Source: Flavobacterium daemonense
GTDB lineage: Bacteria > Bacteroidota > Bacteroidia > Flavobacteriales > Flavobacteriaceae
Assembly (NCBI RefSeq): GCF_007341385.1
Contig: NZ_VJYD01000010.1
Location: forward strand, 62,001 to 126,000
Reading direction: 5' to 3'
Length of the DNA: 64,000 bases
In this document: one piece after another, positions 34,309 to 43,439 of the stretch
Position numbering within the stretch: position 1 is the first letter of the stretch
How the letters are laid out: each line of letters begins with the position of its first letter
The notes under the pieces: model-generated
Told to the model about the DNA's origin: nothing
What the model saw: the letters and a program-made list of their open reading frames with translations, nothing else
Databases searched by the model: none
Program-made: the position numbers and the translations under genes

Positions 34309-35718
34309 TTATTTTGTGATAAATTTTGGATGGATCAAATTTTCTAGTGAATAGATTTCGTCCCATTTTTCCTGAGTAATCAATTTTCTTTCTAAAACTG
34401 CAATTTGATGCACACTCTTATTAGTTTTCAAAGCTTCTCCGGCAATGCTGGCGCTTTCTTCATAACCGATGATTGGATTCAACTGCGTTACAATACCAAT
34501 GCTGTTCATGACCATATTGTAACAATGGTCAACATTTGCAGTGATTCCGTTGATACATTTATCAATTAAGGTTTGAATTGCATTTGACAAATAATCCAAT
34601 GACGTAAACATCGCAAAAGCAATAACTGGCTCCATTACGTTCAATTGTAGTTGTCCCGCTTCTGCCGCCATTGTAACCGTTAAATCTTGTCCAATAACAT
34701 AAAAACAAGTCTGATTCACTACTTCTGGAATTACCGGATTTACTTTCCCTGGCATAATTGAAGAACCTGGCTGGCGTGCTGGCAAATTAATTTCGTTTAA
34801 ACCCGTTCTTGGTCCAGAACTCAACAAACGCAAATCGTTGCATATTTTAGAAATCTTAACTGCAGAACGTTTTAAAGTTCCCATAATTTGAACGTACGCG
34901 CCTGTATCAACCGTAGCTTCAATTAAATCAGGCGAAAGCGTCAACGGAATTCCAACTTCATCAGCCAAATATTTTACGCAAATTTCTGGATAACCTTCTG
35001 GCGCATTTACTTTTGTTCCAATAGCTGTTGCGCCCATATTAATTTCCAAAAGCAACTCTTGAGCATTTTTTAAACGTTGAATATCCTCGCCAATTGTCGT
35101 TGCATACGCTTTAAATTCTTGTCCTAAAGTCATAGGAACAGCATCTTGAAGCTGCGTTCTTCCCATTTTTAAAACTTCTTTGAACTCCTCGCCTTTTTTG
35201 GCAAAAGCAACTTCTAAACCTGCAAAAGTTTTAATAAAGCTGTCCATTTTTAAATACAAAGCAATTCTAAACGCTGATGGATACGCATCGTTAGTTGACT
35301 GTGAACAGTTTACATGGTTATTTGGGTGAAGAAAATTATACTCTCCTTTTTTATGACCCAAATATTCCAATCCGATATTCGCAATTACTTCGTTGGCATT
35401 CATATTTACTGAAGTTCCCGCTCCGCCTTGAATTAAATCACTGACAAATTCTTTATCGAATTTACCTGAAATTACTTGATCACTTCCGTAACAGATTGCG
35501 TCTGCGATTTTAGGATCAATTGCACCGCAGTCTTTATTGGCTAATGCGGCGGCTTTTTTTACATATCCTAAAGCTTTAATAAACAAAGGCTCTTTTGAGA
35601 TTGGAATTCCGGTAATATTGAAGTTTTCTACCGCTCTAAAAGTTTGAATTCCGTAATATAAATGATTTGGGATTTCTAATTCTCCTAAAAAATCATGTTC
35701 TTTTCTTGTTGATTCCAT
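34309..35718 (-). CDS. aspA: aspartate ammonia-lyase
   Basis: A 469-residue enzyme that converts L-aspartate to fumarate and ammonia. Family blocks are MESTRKEHDFLGELEIPNHL (start), GGAGTSVNMNANEV, NDAYPSAFR (with the HVNCSQSTND substrate loop), VGRTQLQDAVPMTLGQEF-type (KMGRTQLQDAVP) and the signature GSSIMPGKVNPVIPE with the catalytic Ser. The motifs separate it from fumarase C, which carries different residues in the substrate loops. The length is typical. It is a single-gene unit with its own terminator, and the pentapeptide-repeat gene is divergent. Confidence 0.96.
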   Translation of the reverse strand: MESTRKEHDFLGELEIPNHLYYGIQTFRAVENFNITGIPISKEPLFIKALGYVKKAAALANKDCGAIDPKIADAICYGSDQVISGKFDKEFVSDLIQGGAGTSVNMNANEVIANIGLEYLGHKKGEYNFLHPNNHVNCSQSTNDAYPSAFRIALYLKMDSFIKTFAGLEVAFAKKGEEFKEVLKMGRTQLQDAVPMTLGQEFKAYATTIGEDIQRLKNAQELLLEINMGATAIGTKVNAPEGYPEICVKYLADEVGIPLTLSPDLIEATVDTGAYVQIMGTLKRSAVKISKICNDLRLLSSGPRTGLNEINLPARQPGSSIMPGKVNPVIPEVVNQTCFYVIGQDLTVTMAAEAGQLQLNVMEPVIAFAMFTSLDYLSNAIQTLIDKCINGITANVDHCYNMVMNSIGIVTQLNPIIGYEESASIAGEALKTNKSVHQIAVLERKLITQEKWDEIYSLENLIHPKFITK

Positions 35719-35877
35719 ATGATAAAACTGATCTGTATTTGATAAAAAAATAACAGTAAAGCTACATTATTTTGTTCATTAAAAATGTGAATGAAATCAA
35801 AATGATTTAATGATTTATATGGAATATTTTATTCTAAATTATTACCTTTTCGGTCTCAAATAATTATCAAAATACAG

Positions 35878-36456
35878 TTGAAAAAAGAAAGCGAATATTT
35901 TCTTGACAAAGAATACAATGCCATTATTTACGCCAAAGATGACCTTAATTTTAAGGATTTTGAATGTTGCGTTTTTAATAATTGCAATTTTTCTGCCTGT
36001 ACTTTTTTAGCTGTTTCTTTTATCGATTGTGTCTTTAATGACTGCATTTTTAGTGAAGCCAAAATTAACTATGTCGCTTTTAGAACTGTAACATTTAATA
36101 ATTGCGAAATCAAAGAAGTGAATTTTGCGATGTGCGACAAACTGATTTTTGAAGTTCGTTTTAACGATTGCATTTTGGATTTCTCAAAATTTTATACCCT
36201 AAAAATAAAAGGAACTCCATTTAGCAATTGCAGCTTAATTGCTGTAGATTTTATGGCTGCAGATCTCACAAATGTCCTTTTTGACAACTGTGATTTATAC
36301 CGATCAGAATTCGACAAAGCCATCGCCAATAAAGCCGATTTTAAAACGAGTTATAATTACACTATTGATCCGTCTAAAACCAAATTGAAGAAAGCTGTTT
36401 TTTCTTTGAATGAAGTTAAAGGATTATTGTTTAAGCATGATGTGGTCGTGAGTTGA
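35878..36456 (+). CDS. pentapeptide-repeat protein, McbG/Qnr-like, with TTG start
   Basis: About 192 residues dominated by pentapeptide repeats: CVFNNCNFSACTFLAVSFID, then CVFNDCIFSEAKI, and later FSNCSLIAVDFMAADLTNVL. These form a right-handed beta-helix. The tail (TIDPSKTKLKKAVFSLNEVK, then GLLFKHDVVV) matches the ending of McbG/Qnr-like proteins, which mimic DNA and protect gyrase. No in-frame ATG exists before codon 84, and an in-frame TGA lies further upstream, so the start must be TTG at 35878 or another non-ATG codon. Its role in this genome is unknown. It is divergent from aspA. Confidence 0.85.
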   Translation: MKKESEYFLDKEYNAIIYAKDDLNFKDFECCVFNNCNFSACTFLAVSFIDCVFNDCIFSEAKINYVAFRTVTFNNCEIKEVNFAMCDKLIFEVRFNDCILDFSKFYTLKIKGTPFSNCSLIAVDFMAADLTNVLFDNCDLYRSEFDKAIANKADFKTSYNYTIDPSKTKLKKAVFSLNEVKGLLFKHDVVVS

Positions 36457-36513
36457 ATCAATTTGAGAAATTCAAATTCTAATCCATTAAATCAAAGTAG
36501 GTCAAGAACAGTT

Positions 36514-36613
36514 TGTCATTTCGACGAAGGAGAAATCTTCGCGAGAAGCTCTACAAAGATTGGTTTTTCGTTGCGGAGCTACTTGTGGAGATTTCTCCTT
36601 CGTCGAAATGACA
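36514..36613. repeat. 100-bp palindromic element, copy 2
   Basis: Exactly 100 bp, TGTCATTTCGACGAAGGAGA at one end and the inverse at the other. The interior (CGCGAGAAGCTCTACAAAGA) is close to copy 3 at 41940 and unlike copy 1. It lies between the convergent pentapeptide and GNAT genes. Confidence 0.93.
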
Positions 36614-36627
36614 ATATTGTGTAAAAA

Positions 36628-37131
36628 TTATTTTGATATTTGTTTCTCCATCACATAATCCTCCATCAAATACCCATTCCCAATTTCTATATCAATAGTT
36701 TCTCTAATCTCAAAACCTAATTTTTTATAGAAATTCAAAGCCGTATTGAATCGGTTTACATTTAATAAAAGTGCTGCCGAATTATTCTCTAAAGCCAGTT
36801 TTTCAATTGAATTAAAAACTATTTTACCATAACCTTTTCCTTGAGTTTCTGGCAGAAAATAGATTTTATGGATTTTAGTAATCGCTTCGTTTTTATAATT
36901 GTGTTCAATTCCAATAAAACCAATTATTGCTTCTGAATCTGAAATTAAATAAAACAATTGCTCTTTATTCTGAATCTGTTTTGAAAGTGCTTCATCAGAA
37001 TAAATTAAATCCAACATATAATCTAATTGTTCTGAAGTCAAAATTTCGCCATATGTTATTGGCCAAGTTATATGTGCAATTTGTTGAATTTTAGCAATAT
37101 CTTCAACAAATGCTTCTGTAATCTTAATCAT
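36628..37131 (-). CDS. GNAT family N-acetyltransferase
   Basis: A 167-residue acyltransferase using acetyl-CoA. The GNAT core is visible as IGFIGIEHNYKNEAITKIHK, then IYFLPETQGKGYGKIVFNSI, where QGKGYGK is the acetyl-CoA pyrophosphate loop (Q/RxxGxG/A). LLLNVNRFNTALNFYKKLGF is the last conserved block. Its substrate is unknown. It starts 2 bp downstream of the guaC stop on the same strand and so is probably its operon partner. Confidence 0.9.
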   Translation of the reverse strand: MIKITEAFVEDIAKIQQIAHITWPITYGEILTSEQLDYMLDLIYSDEALSKQIQNKEQLFYLISDSEAIIGFIGIEHNYKNEAITKIHKIYFLPETQGKGYGKIVFNSIEKLALENNSAALLLNVNRFNTALNFYKKLGFEIRETIDIEIGNGYLMEDYVMEKQISK

Positions 37132-37133
37132 AT

Positions 37134-38174
37134 TTATTTTTTAAAAACTTGATTTTCTTGCTCGCTTACGCGGATGAAAGTCGTTCGTTTAGTCAATTCT
37201 TTTAATCTTGAAGCTCCTACATAAGTACAAGTGCTTCTAATTCCTCCCAATATATCAAGAACAGTATTTATTACATCTCCTTTAAACGGAACCTGAACTG
37301 TTTTTCCTTCGCTTGCTCTGTATTCGGCTACACCGCCGGAATGTTTATCCATTGCTGTTTTGGAACTCATTCCGTAAAATTGTTTGAATTTTTCACCTTT
37401 TACTTCGATTAGTTCACCTCCACTTTCTGTATGTCCGGCTAACATTCCGCCTAGCATTACGAAGTCAGCTCCCGCTCCAAAGGCTTTTGCGACATCACCC
37501 GGAGTTGTACAACCACCATCACTTATAATATGTCCACCCAACCCGTGAGCAGCATCAGCACATTCTATAATCGCGGATAACTGAGGATAACCAACACCTG
37601 TTTTCACGCGAGTTGTACAAACAGAACCTGGTCCAATTCCGACTTTGACTATATCAGCACCGGCTAATAATAATTCCTCGGTCATTTCGCCTGTCACTAC
37701 ATTTCCGGCAATAATAATTTTATCTGGATATTGTTTTCGGGTTTTCTTCAAAAACTGAACAAAGTGTTCCGAATAACCATTTGCAACATCAATACAAATG
37801 AATTTCAGCAAGGGATTTGCAGTAATTATTTTTTTAATTTTTTCAAAATCTTCTTTTCCTGTTCCTGTGCTTACGGCAATATAGTCGTAGAAATCTGGAG
37901 TTGCGTTTTGAAGAAAATTATTCCATTCTTCTAAAGTGTAATGTTTATGAATTGCTGTAAAAAGCTTTTCTTTTGCCAAAACCTGAGCCATTTCAAATGT
38001 TCCAACAGTATCCATATTGGCACCCATAATCGGAATTCCGATCCAAGTTGAAGTGCTATGCAAAAATTTAAAATTTTGTTCTAAACTTACTTCTGATCTG
38101 CTTTTGAGCGTTGATCGTTTAGGTCTAAACATTACGTCTTTAAACCCCAATTTTAGGTCCATTTCTATTCTCAT
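37134..38174 (-). CDS. guaC: GMP reductase
   Basis: A 346-residue enzyme that converts GMP to IMP with NADPH, returning guanine nucleotides to the purine pool. It starts [20 protein letters not shown], as in known GuaC proteins. The IMPDH/GMPR barrel has [20 protein letters not shown] with the active-site Cys, [20 protein letters not shown] and [16 protein letters not shown]. There is no CBS domain pair, which separates it from IMP dehydrogenase. It starts at 38174 with the conserved MRIE. The GNAT gene follows immediately. Confidence 0.95.
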   Translation of the reverse strand: MRIEMDLKLGFKDVMFRPKRSTLKSRSEVSLEQNFKFLHSTSTWIGIPIMGANMDTVGTFEMAQVLAKEKLFTAIHKHYTLEEWNNFLQNATPDFYDYIAVSTGTGKEDFEKIKKIITANPLLKFICIDVANGYSEHFVQFLKKTRKQYPDKIIIAGNVVTGEMTEELLLAGADIVKVGIGPGSVCTTRVKTGVGYPQLSAIIECADAAHGLGGHIISDGGCTTPGDVAKAFGAGADFVMLGGMLAGHTESGGELIEVKGEKFKQFYGMSSKTAMDKHSGGVAEYRASEGKTVQVPFKGDVINTVLDILGGIRSTCTYVGASRLKELTKRTTFIRVSEQENQVFKK

Positions 38175-38435
38175 AGTTCGAGATTTTGGTTACTCTCAAA
38201 TGTAAGGAATTTTAGATTGTAGACTTTAGATTTTAGATTAACAAAAAGTTGAACTTTTGAACAATTATCAATTCGCTTTCGTGAAAGTGTTGATTTGAAT
38301 GTTTTTTATTTCACAGAGACTCACAAAGATTTTACGGAGATTCACAAAGTTTATAACTGGAACGCGTTTCGACTTCGCTCAACGTGACAAACTTGAAACT
38401 TGGAACTTGGAACATTAAACAAAAGAAACAAAAAA

Positions 38436-39029
38436 CTATCCGTGAATAGTCTCTCCTTTTCCGTAATTCGTAATAATTGATTCTTCAAATGACAGCCATT
38501 CTCTCCAACGTTTCTCAACATCGATTCCTACTCCGTATTTACGTGCGTAAGTAATGAATGTAGTATAATGACCCGCTTCGCTTTCCATTAATTCTCTATA
38601 GAAAACAGCTAATTCTTCATCTTGAATATTTTCAGAAAGCACTTTAAAACGCTCACAGCTTCTAGCTTCAATCATTGCAGAAAACAGTAATCTTTCTACA
38701 AGACCAGAAACACGGCTTCCGTCGCCGCTTTTTTTCATGTATTGATATAGTTCGTTTACATAATCATCTTTACGCTCACGGCCTAATTTTAATCCGCGTT
38801 TGATGATGATATTGTGAACTTGCTCAAAATGATCGATTTCTTCTTTGGCTAAAGCCAATAAATCTTTTACCAAATCCTGATGTTCAGAATTATTGGTGAT
38901 AATTGTAATCGCATTTGTTGCTGCTTTTTGCTCACACCAAGCGTGATCAGTTAGAATTTCTTCAATATTTTTCTCAACAATATTTACCCATCTTGGGTCC
39001 GTTGGCAATTGTAATCTTAGTACGCCCAT
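38436..39029 (-). CDS. miaE: tRNA-(ms2io6A)-hydroxylase MiaE
   Basis: A 197-residue non-haem di-iron enzyme that hydroxylates the isopentenyl group of ms2i6A37 in tRNA. It has a ferritin-like four-helix bundle with the likely metal ligands in HAWCEQKAATNAI, AKEEIDHFEQVHNIII, MIEARSCERF and ELMESEAGHYTTF. The start MGVLRLQLPTDPRWV is conserved. It is a lone gene, with a GTTTCAAG dyad upstream in the spacer to glyA. Confidence 0.93.
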   Translation of the reverse strand: MGVLRLQLPTDPRWVNIVEKNIEEILTDHAWCEQKAATNAITIITNNSEHQDLVKDLLALAKEEIDHFEQVHNIIIKRGLKLGRERKDDYVNELYQYMKKSGDGSRVSGLVERLLFSAMIEARSCERFKVLSENIQDEELAVFYRELMESEAGHYTTFITYARKYGVGIDVEKRWREWLSFEESIITNYGKGETIHG

Positions 39030-39032
39030 TTT

Positions 39033-39160
39033 TTAAATTTGTTTCAGGTTTATTTTGTTTCAAGTTTCAAGTTTTCATTCTAAACGAAAAAAGTTTAAAG
39101 TTTCGTAATACGCCCAATTGCGCACTACAAAACTTTAAACTTGAAACCTTAAACTTTAAA
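39033..39160. repeat. GTTTCAGGTTT/AACTTGAAACC dyad
   Basis: The left arm (TTGTTTCAGGTTTATTTTGT then TTCAAGTTTCAAG) and right arm (AAACTTTAAACTTGAAACCT then TAAACTTTAAACT) are inverted. Related GTTTCAGG words occur near 8646, 10547, 14165 and 14330. Confidence 0.7.
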
Positions 39161-39164
39161 CTAA

Positions 39165-40439
39165 TTAATATGCAAAAATCGGTCTTTCGCTCATTAATTC
39201 GTTTACTTCTTCAGCAACTTCTTCGATAAGATCTTCGTTTGTATGATCAGCAAGAACTTTATCTATTAAAGCTACGATAGTTTCCATATCTTTTTCAACT
39301 AAACCACGAGTTGTGATTGCAGCTGTTCCAACACGAATTCCAGACGTGATAAATGGAGATTTATCGTCAAACGGAACCATGTTTTTGTTTACTGTAATTT
39401 CAGCTTTTACTAATGCATTTTCAGCTTCTTTACCAGAAATGTTTTTATTTCTTAAGTCAATAAGCATCATATGGTTGTCAGTTCCGCCAGAGATAATGTT
39501 GTAACCTCTTTTTACGAAAGCATCAGCCATTGCTTTTGCATTTTTTTGTAATTGCATTGCATATGTAAAAAACTCATCTTTAAGCGCTTCACCAAAAGCA
39601 ACCGCTTTAGCAGCGATAATGTGCATTAAAGGTCCACCTTGATTTCCTGGGAAAACAGCTAAGTCTAATAAAGATGACATCATTCTGATTTCTCCTTTTG
39701 GAGTTGTCAATCCTTGTGGATTTGGGAAATCTTTCCCCATTAAAATCAAACCTCCACGTGGTCCACGTAATGTTTTGTGCGTTGTTGTAGAAACGATATG
39801 ACAATGTGGAATTGGATCGCTTAATAACCCTTTTGCAATAAGACCTGCTGGGTGCGAAATATCAGCAAATAAGATCGCTCCAACGCTGTCAGCAATTTGT
39901 CTGAAACGAGCAAAATCCATATCACGAGAATAAGCCGAAGCTCCAGCGATAATTAATTTTGGTTGTTCTTTAGTTGCAATTTCTTGAATTTTATCATAAT
40001 CTAAACGGCCAGTTTCAACATCTACACCGTAAAAAACTGGACGGTATAAACGTCCTGAAAAGTTTACAGGAGAACCATGAGTCAAGTGACCACCGTGAGA
40101 TAAATCGAAACCTAAAATAGTATCACCAGGATTCAAACAAGCATGGTAAACCGCTGTGTTTGCCTGAGAACCTGAGTGAGGCTGTACGTTTGCATATTCA
40201 GCACCAAATAATTCTTTAGCTCTGTCAATTGCAATTTGCTCAATAACGTCAACTACTTCGCAGCCTCCGTAATATCTTTTGCCAGGATAACCTTCAGCAT
40301 ATTTATTAGTTAAAACAGAACCAGCTGCCTCCATTACTTCGTCACTTACAAAATTCTCAGAAGCAATAAGTTCTAGTCCGTGAATTTGTCTTTCTTTTTC
40401 CTCTTGGATAAGATCAAAAATTTGTTCGTCGCGTTGCAT
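39165..40439 (-). CDS. glyA: serine hydroxymethyltransferase
   Basis: A 424-residue PLP enzyme that moves the serine hydroxymethyl group to tetrahydrofolate, making glycine. Blocks are [14 protein letters not shown] (start), [39 protein letters not shown] and [15 protein letters not shown], whose Lys binds PLP. I chose the ATG at 40437-40439 ([20 protein letters not shown]). The frame extends to 40490 but the extra 17 residues are not part of known GlyA proteins. It is divergent from the fumarylacetoacetase gene. Confidence 0.96.
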   Translation of the reverse strand: MQRDEQIFDLIQEEKERQIHGLELIASENFVSDEVMEAAGSVLTNKYAEGYPGKRYYGGCEVVDVIEQIAIDRAKELFGAEYANVQPHSGSQANTAVYHACLNPGDTILGFDLSHGGHLTHGSPVNFSGRLYRPVFYGVDVETGRLDYDKIQEIATKEQPKLIIAGASAYSRDMDFARFRQIADSVGAILFADISHPAGLIAKGLLSDPIPHCHIVSTTTHKTLRGPRGGLILMGKDFPNPQGLTTPKGEIRMMSSLLDLAVFPGNQGGPLMHIIAAKAVAFGEALKDEFFTYAMQLQKNAKAMADAFVKRGYNIISGGTDNHMMLIDLRNKNISGKEAENALVKAEITVNKNMVPFDDKSPFITSGIRVGTAAITTRGLVEKDMETIVALIDKVLADHTNEDLIEEVAEEVNELMSERPIFAY

Positions 40440-40464
40440 TTTTTCGTTTTTCGTTAATTTGATG

Positions 40465-40472
40465 CAAAAATA
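40465..40472 (-). promoter_or_regulatory. -7 box (TATTTTTG) of glyA
   Basis: TATTTTTG on the minus strand matches TAnnTTTG and lies 25 nt before the chosen glyA start codon, which supports that start. No good -33 TTTG is seen. Confidence 0.5.
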
Positions 40473-40482
40473 CAAAAAAACG

Positions 40483-40513
40483 TTTGTCATACAGTTAGAT
40501 TATGATATATTTG
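40483..40513 (+). promoter_or_regulatory. promoter of the fumarylacetoacetase gene
   Basis: TTTG (40483-40486), 19 bp, TATATTTG (40506-40513). This is a full match to the Bacteroidota primary sigma-factor promoter, 35 bp before the ATG. Confidence 0.8.
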
Positions 40514-40548
40514 ACATGTAATTTTTCAACAAATAATTAACATCTAAC

Positions 40549-41832
40549 ATGCCGATAACCGCCAACGATACCAAAAGAAAATCATGGTTAGAAGTGCCAC
40601 AAAACAGCGACTTCCCTATTCAAAATATTCCTTTCGGTGTATTTCTTACTAAAGAAAATGTCGTTACAGTAGGAACTAGAATTGGTGATTATGCTATAGA
40701 TTTAGGGGCTTTACAACAGTTAAACTATTTTGAGGGAATAGATTTAACTGACGATATGTTTATGCAGGACACGCTGAATGATTTTATTTCTGACGGAAAA
40801 AAAACATGGCGCCTAGTCCGAAATCGTATCGCTGATATTTTCGACGCAACCAATCCACAACTTAGAGATTCAACAAAAGATCGCGATATTGTTATTTTTA
40901 ATATTGACGATGTAGAGATGCAATTGCCGGTTTTAATTGGTGATTACACTGATTTCTATTCTAGTAAAGAGCACGCTACAAACGTAGGAAAAATGTTCCG
41001 CGATCCAGAGAATGCGCTTCTGCCAAACTGGCTGCATATTCCAGTTGGATATCACGGAAGAAGTTCTACAATCGTTCCGTCTGGAATTCCGGTTCACAGA
41101 CCAATGGGACAAACAATGCCTGCCGGCGGAGATTATCCCGTTTTTGGACCTTCTCGCTTAGTAGATTTTGAGCTTGAAACCGCTTTTATTACTACTGATG
41201 TGAATATCATGGGTGAAAATATCCCAACATATGAAGCCGAGGATTATATTTTCGGAATGGTTTTATTAAATGACTGGAGCGCGCGCGATATTCAAAAATG
41301 GGAATATGTGCCTCTTGGACCATTCTTAGCCAAAAACTTTGCAACATCAATTTCTCCATGGATTGTGACAATGGATGCTTTAGAGCCTTTTAGAACTAAA
41401 GGGCCAAAACAAGATCCGTCACCGCTTCCTTATTTGCAAACAAAAGGCAAAAAAGCTTTTGACATTCACTTAGAAGTTTCAATTAAACCGGAAGATGCTG
41501 AAGAAACAATAGTTTCAAAATCAAATTTCAAATATTTATATTGGTCGATGAGCCAGCAATTAGCGCATCATACTTCAAACGGATGTCGTGTGAATTCTGG
41601 CGACATGATGGGCTCTGGAACTATTTCTGGTCCTACTCCTGATAGTTTTGGCTCTATGCTGGAATTGACTTGGGGAGGAAAAAATCCGCTTAAATTAAAA
41701 GACGGCAGCGAACGTAAATTTATTGAGGATAACGATACTGTAATTATTAGAGGTTTCTGCGAAAGCAATGAAGTCCGAATTGGTTTTGGCGAAGTTTCAA
41801 GCCAACTTTTACCGCCTTTCATCAGACAATGA
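40549..41832 (+). CDS. fahA: fumarylacetoacetase
   Basis: A 427-residue enzyme, the last step of tyrosine and phenylalanine breakdown (fumarylacetoacetate to fumarate and acetoacetate). It follows eukaryotic FAH closely: DYTDFYSSKEHATNVGKMFR, PNWLHIPVGYHGRSSTIVPS and GPSRLVDFELETAFI, then DWSARDIQKWEYVPLGPFLA, with the metal-binding Asp and Glu residues in these blocks. The N-terminal SH3-like domain is present (about 1-125). It has a near-ideal promoter and its own terminator. No other tyrosine-degradation gene lies nearby. Confidence 0.95.
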   Translation: MPITANDTKRKSWLEVPQNSDFPIQNIPFGVFLTKENVVTVGTRIGDYAIDLGALQQLNYFEGIDLTDDMFMQDTLNDFISDGKKTWRLVRNRIADIFDATNPQLRDSTKDRDIVIFNIDDVEMQLPVLIGDYTDFYSSKEHATNVGKMFRDPENALLPNWLHIPVGYHGRSSTIVPSGIPVHRPMGQTMPAGGDYPVFGPSRLVDFELETAFITTDVNIMGENIPTYEAEDYIFGMVLLNDWSARDIQKWEYVPLGPFLAKNFATSISPWIVTMDALEPFRTKGPKQDPSPLPYLQTKGKKAFDIHLEVSIKPEDAEETIVSKSNFKYLYWSMSQQLAHHTSNGCRVNSGDMMGSGTISGPTPDSFGSMLELTWGGKNPLKLKDGSERKFIEDNDTVIIRGFCESNEVRIGFGEVSSQLLPPFIRQ

Positions 41833-41869
41833 AGAGAAGATAACGAATCTGAAGAGATTTAGAAATAGA

Positions 41870-41899
41870 AAAACCTTGGTGAGAACCAAGGTTTTTTTT
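41870..41899 (+). terminator. terminator after fahA
   Basis: AACCTTGGT pairs with ACCAAGGTT around a 4-nt loop and is followed by eight T. Confidence 0.88.
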
Positions 41900-41939
41900 G
41901 TGTTTTTATATTCAATCTCGAAAAGATTTATCTCATTTT

Positions 41940-42039
41940 TGTCATTTCGACGAAGGAGAAATCTTCACGAGAAACTCTACAAAGATGAGCTTATTGCTGC
42001 GGAGCTACTTGCGAAGATTTCTCCTTCGTCGAAATGACA
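41940..42039. repeat. 100-bp palindromic element, copy 3
   Basis: Exactly 100 bp with the same ends as at 14900 and 36514. Its right arm (GCGGAGCTACTTGCGAAGAT) is nearly the inverse complement of the solo arm at 4743. Confidence 0.93.
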
Positions 42040-42118
42040 AACAGTACGCTTCATTGCTACCTACACTTTTCGGGGCTTCTCCCGGAGCCTCGGGATCGCT
42101 CAGCCTGACAATGCATAA

Positions 42119-42205
42119 AAAACTTTGCGTCTTCGCGCCTTTGCGAGATTAATTGACAAAGCTTTTCAAAATAAAACTTTGCGCCTTTGCATCATTACGA
42201 GATTA
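42119..42205. repeat. AAACTTTGCG direct repeat
   Basis: AAACTTTGCGTCTTCGCGCC followed by TTTGCGAGATTA, and again AAACTTTGCGCCTTTGCATC followed by ATTACGAGATTA. The two are about 54 bp apart, in the same orientation, and belong to the CGCAAAG family. Confidence 0.75.
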
Positions 42206-42210
42206 GAAAA

Positions 42211-43251
42211 TTAAGCCGGAATCTGCTGGCTTAAGCAATGCAAAGTTCCGAATCCCCAGATGAAATCAATACAACTTATTCCGATTACTTCTCTGTCTGG
42301 GAAACATTCTGATAATATATTCAAAGCTACGCGGTCGTTGCTGTCATTGAATGTTGGTACTAAAACGCAATTATTCAAGATTAAAAAATTAGCATAACTT
42401 GCTGGCAATCTTAAATCCTCAAAATCAACACGTTTTGGCATTGGCAACGCCACAATAACTGGCGATTTTCCGTTTTCTAGCTTTGCATTTTGCAGACGTT
42501 TCAAATTATCCTGCAAAGGTTTATAATTTGAATCATTTTTATCTGTTTCTACAATGGTTACAATAGTATCTTCATTTACAAATCGGCATAAATCATCTAT
42601 GTGACCGTGTGTATCATCACCTTCTATTCCATCACCAAGCCAGATTACATTGGTAACGCCAAGATATTCTTTAAAAACAGCTTCGTAATCTTCTTTGGTA
42701 AAACCTTGATTTCTAACTTGAATTGTTGGGTGCATCAAACATTCTTCAGAAGTCAATAACGTTCCTTTTCCGTTAACATCAATCGCACCACCTTCAACAA
42801 TTACCGGTTTTCCTTTGTACATAACCTGCGTTAGTGGAACATCAATAAAATCAGCCACTTTACCCGGAACAAATTTATCTAATTGGTAGTTTTTATATTT
42901 TGCCCAACCATTAAAATTGAAATTTAGCGCTTCTCTTTTTGAACCATTCTTTACAATAATTGGTCCCGAATCACGCATCCAGCTTCTGTTGGTTTTATGA
43001 ATAATATAAGAAACGTTTTTAACATTAACGCGAGCTCTTTCAAGCATATCGGCGACCTTTTCTTTCAGTTTTTCATCGGCTACGACCAAAAAAACAGTTT
43101 CAAAAGTGGCTACTTTTTTAATGAATTCTACAAAAGCCCATTGAACAGCTTCGTATTTTCCCGGCCAATCATTGCCATTATGCGGAAAACACAATACAAT
43201 TCCTTGCTGTTTTTCCCATTCTGCTGGAAATCTTCTATTATTTGTTGACAT
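42211..43251 (-). CDS. aguA: agmatine deiminase
   Basis: A 346-residue peptidyl-arginine-deiminase-type enzyme that turns agmatine into N-carbamoylputrescine. Blocks are FPAEWEKQQGIVLCFPHNGN near the start, RSWMRDSGPIIV, FNGWAKY, VEGGAIDVNGKGTLLTSEEC and GDDTHGHIDDLCRF. The C-terminal GFGTLHCLSQQIP carries the catalytic Cys. The second enzyme of this route, N-carbamoylputrescine amidase, is encoded 3.2 kb away on the same strand (46490-47380), separated by two plus-strand genes. Confidence 0.92.
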   Translation of the reverse strand: MSTNNRRFPAEWEKQQGIVLCFPHNGNDWPGKYEAVQWAFVEFIKKVATFETVFLVVADEKLKEKVADMLERARVNVKNVSYIIHKTNRSWMRDSGPIIVKNGSKREALNFNFNGWAKYKNYQLDKFVPGKVADFIDVPLTQVMYKGKPVIVEGGAIDVNGKGTLLTSEECLMHPTIQVRNQGFTKEDYEAVFKEYLGVTNVIWLGDGIEGDDTHGHIDDLCRFVNEDTIVTIVETDKNDSNYKPLQDNLKRLQNAKLENGKSPVIVALPMPKRVDFEDLRLPASYANFLILNNCVLVPTFNDSNDRVALNILSECFPDREVIGISCIDFIWGFGTLHCLSQQIPA

Positions 43252-43410
43252 AAAAACGTTCTATATTTTGAAAGTGTACAAAGATAAGCATTCGTTAGGA
43301 TTTTGAAACATCTGCCATAAAATCCTCTGAAATTTCACAAAAATTATCTTCCAAAAATTAAGTTAAAGATTAAATAATAAAGGCTTAATACATAAAAAAA
43401 TCCTCGTATT

Positions 43411-43418
43411 TACTTTTG
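43411..43418 (+). promoter_or_regulatory. -7 box (TACTTTTG) before the choice-of-anchor I gene
   Basis: TACTTTTG fits TAnnTTTG and lies 21 nt before the ATG at 43440. The -33 element is not evident. Confidence 0.45.
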
Positions 43419-43439
43419 GCACAACTAAAAACTATTAAA

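Larger units (their letters stand above)
41833..42210. other. 378-bp spacer with terminator and two repeat families
   Basis: No gene is visible. It holds a terminator (41870), the 100-bp element (41940-42039), a CCGGAGCCTCGGGATCGCTC fragment (about 42070-42110) and a CTTTGCG repeat (42119-42205). Confidence 0.8.

Noticed and set aside
40440..40490. Longer start for glyA
   Set aside because: The extra 17 residues are absent from known GlyA proteins, and the segment holds the TATTTTTG promoter box.
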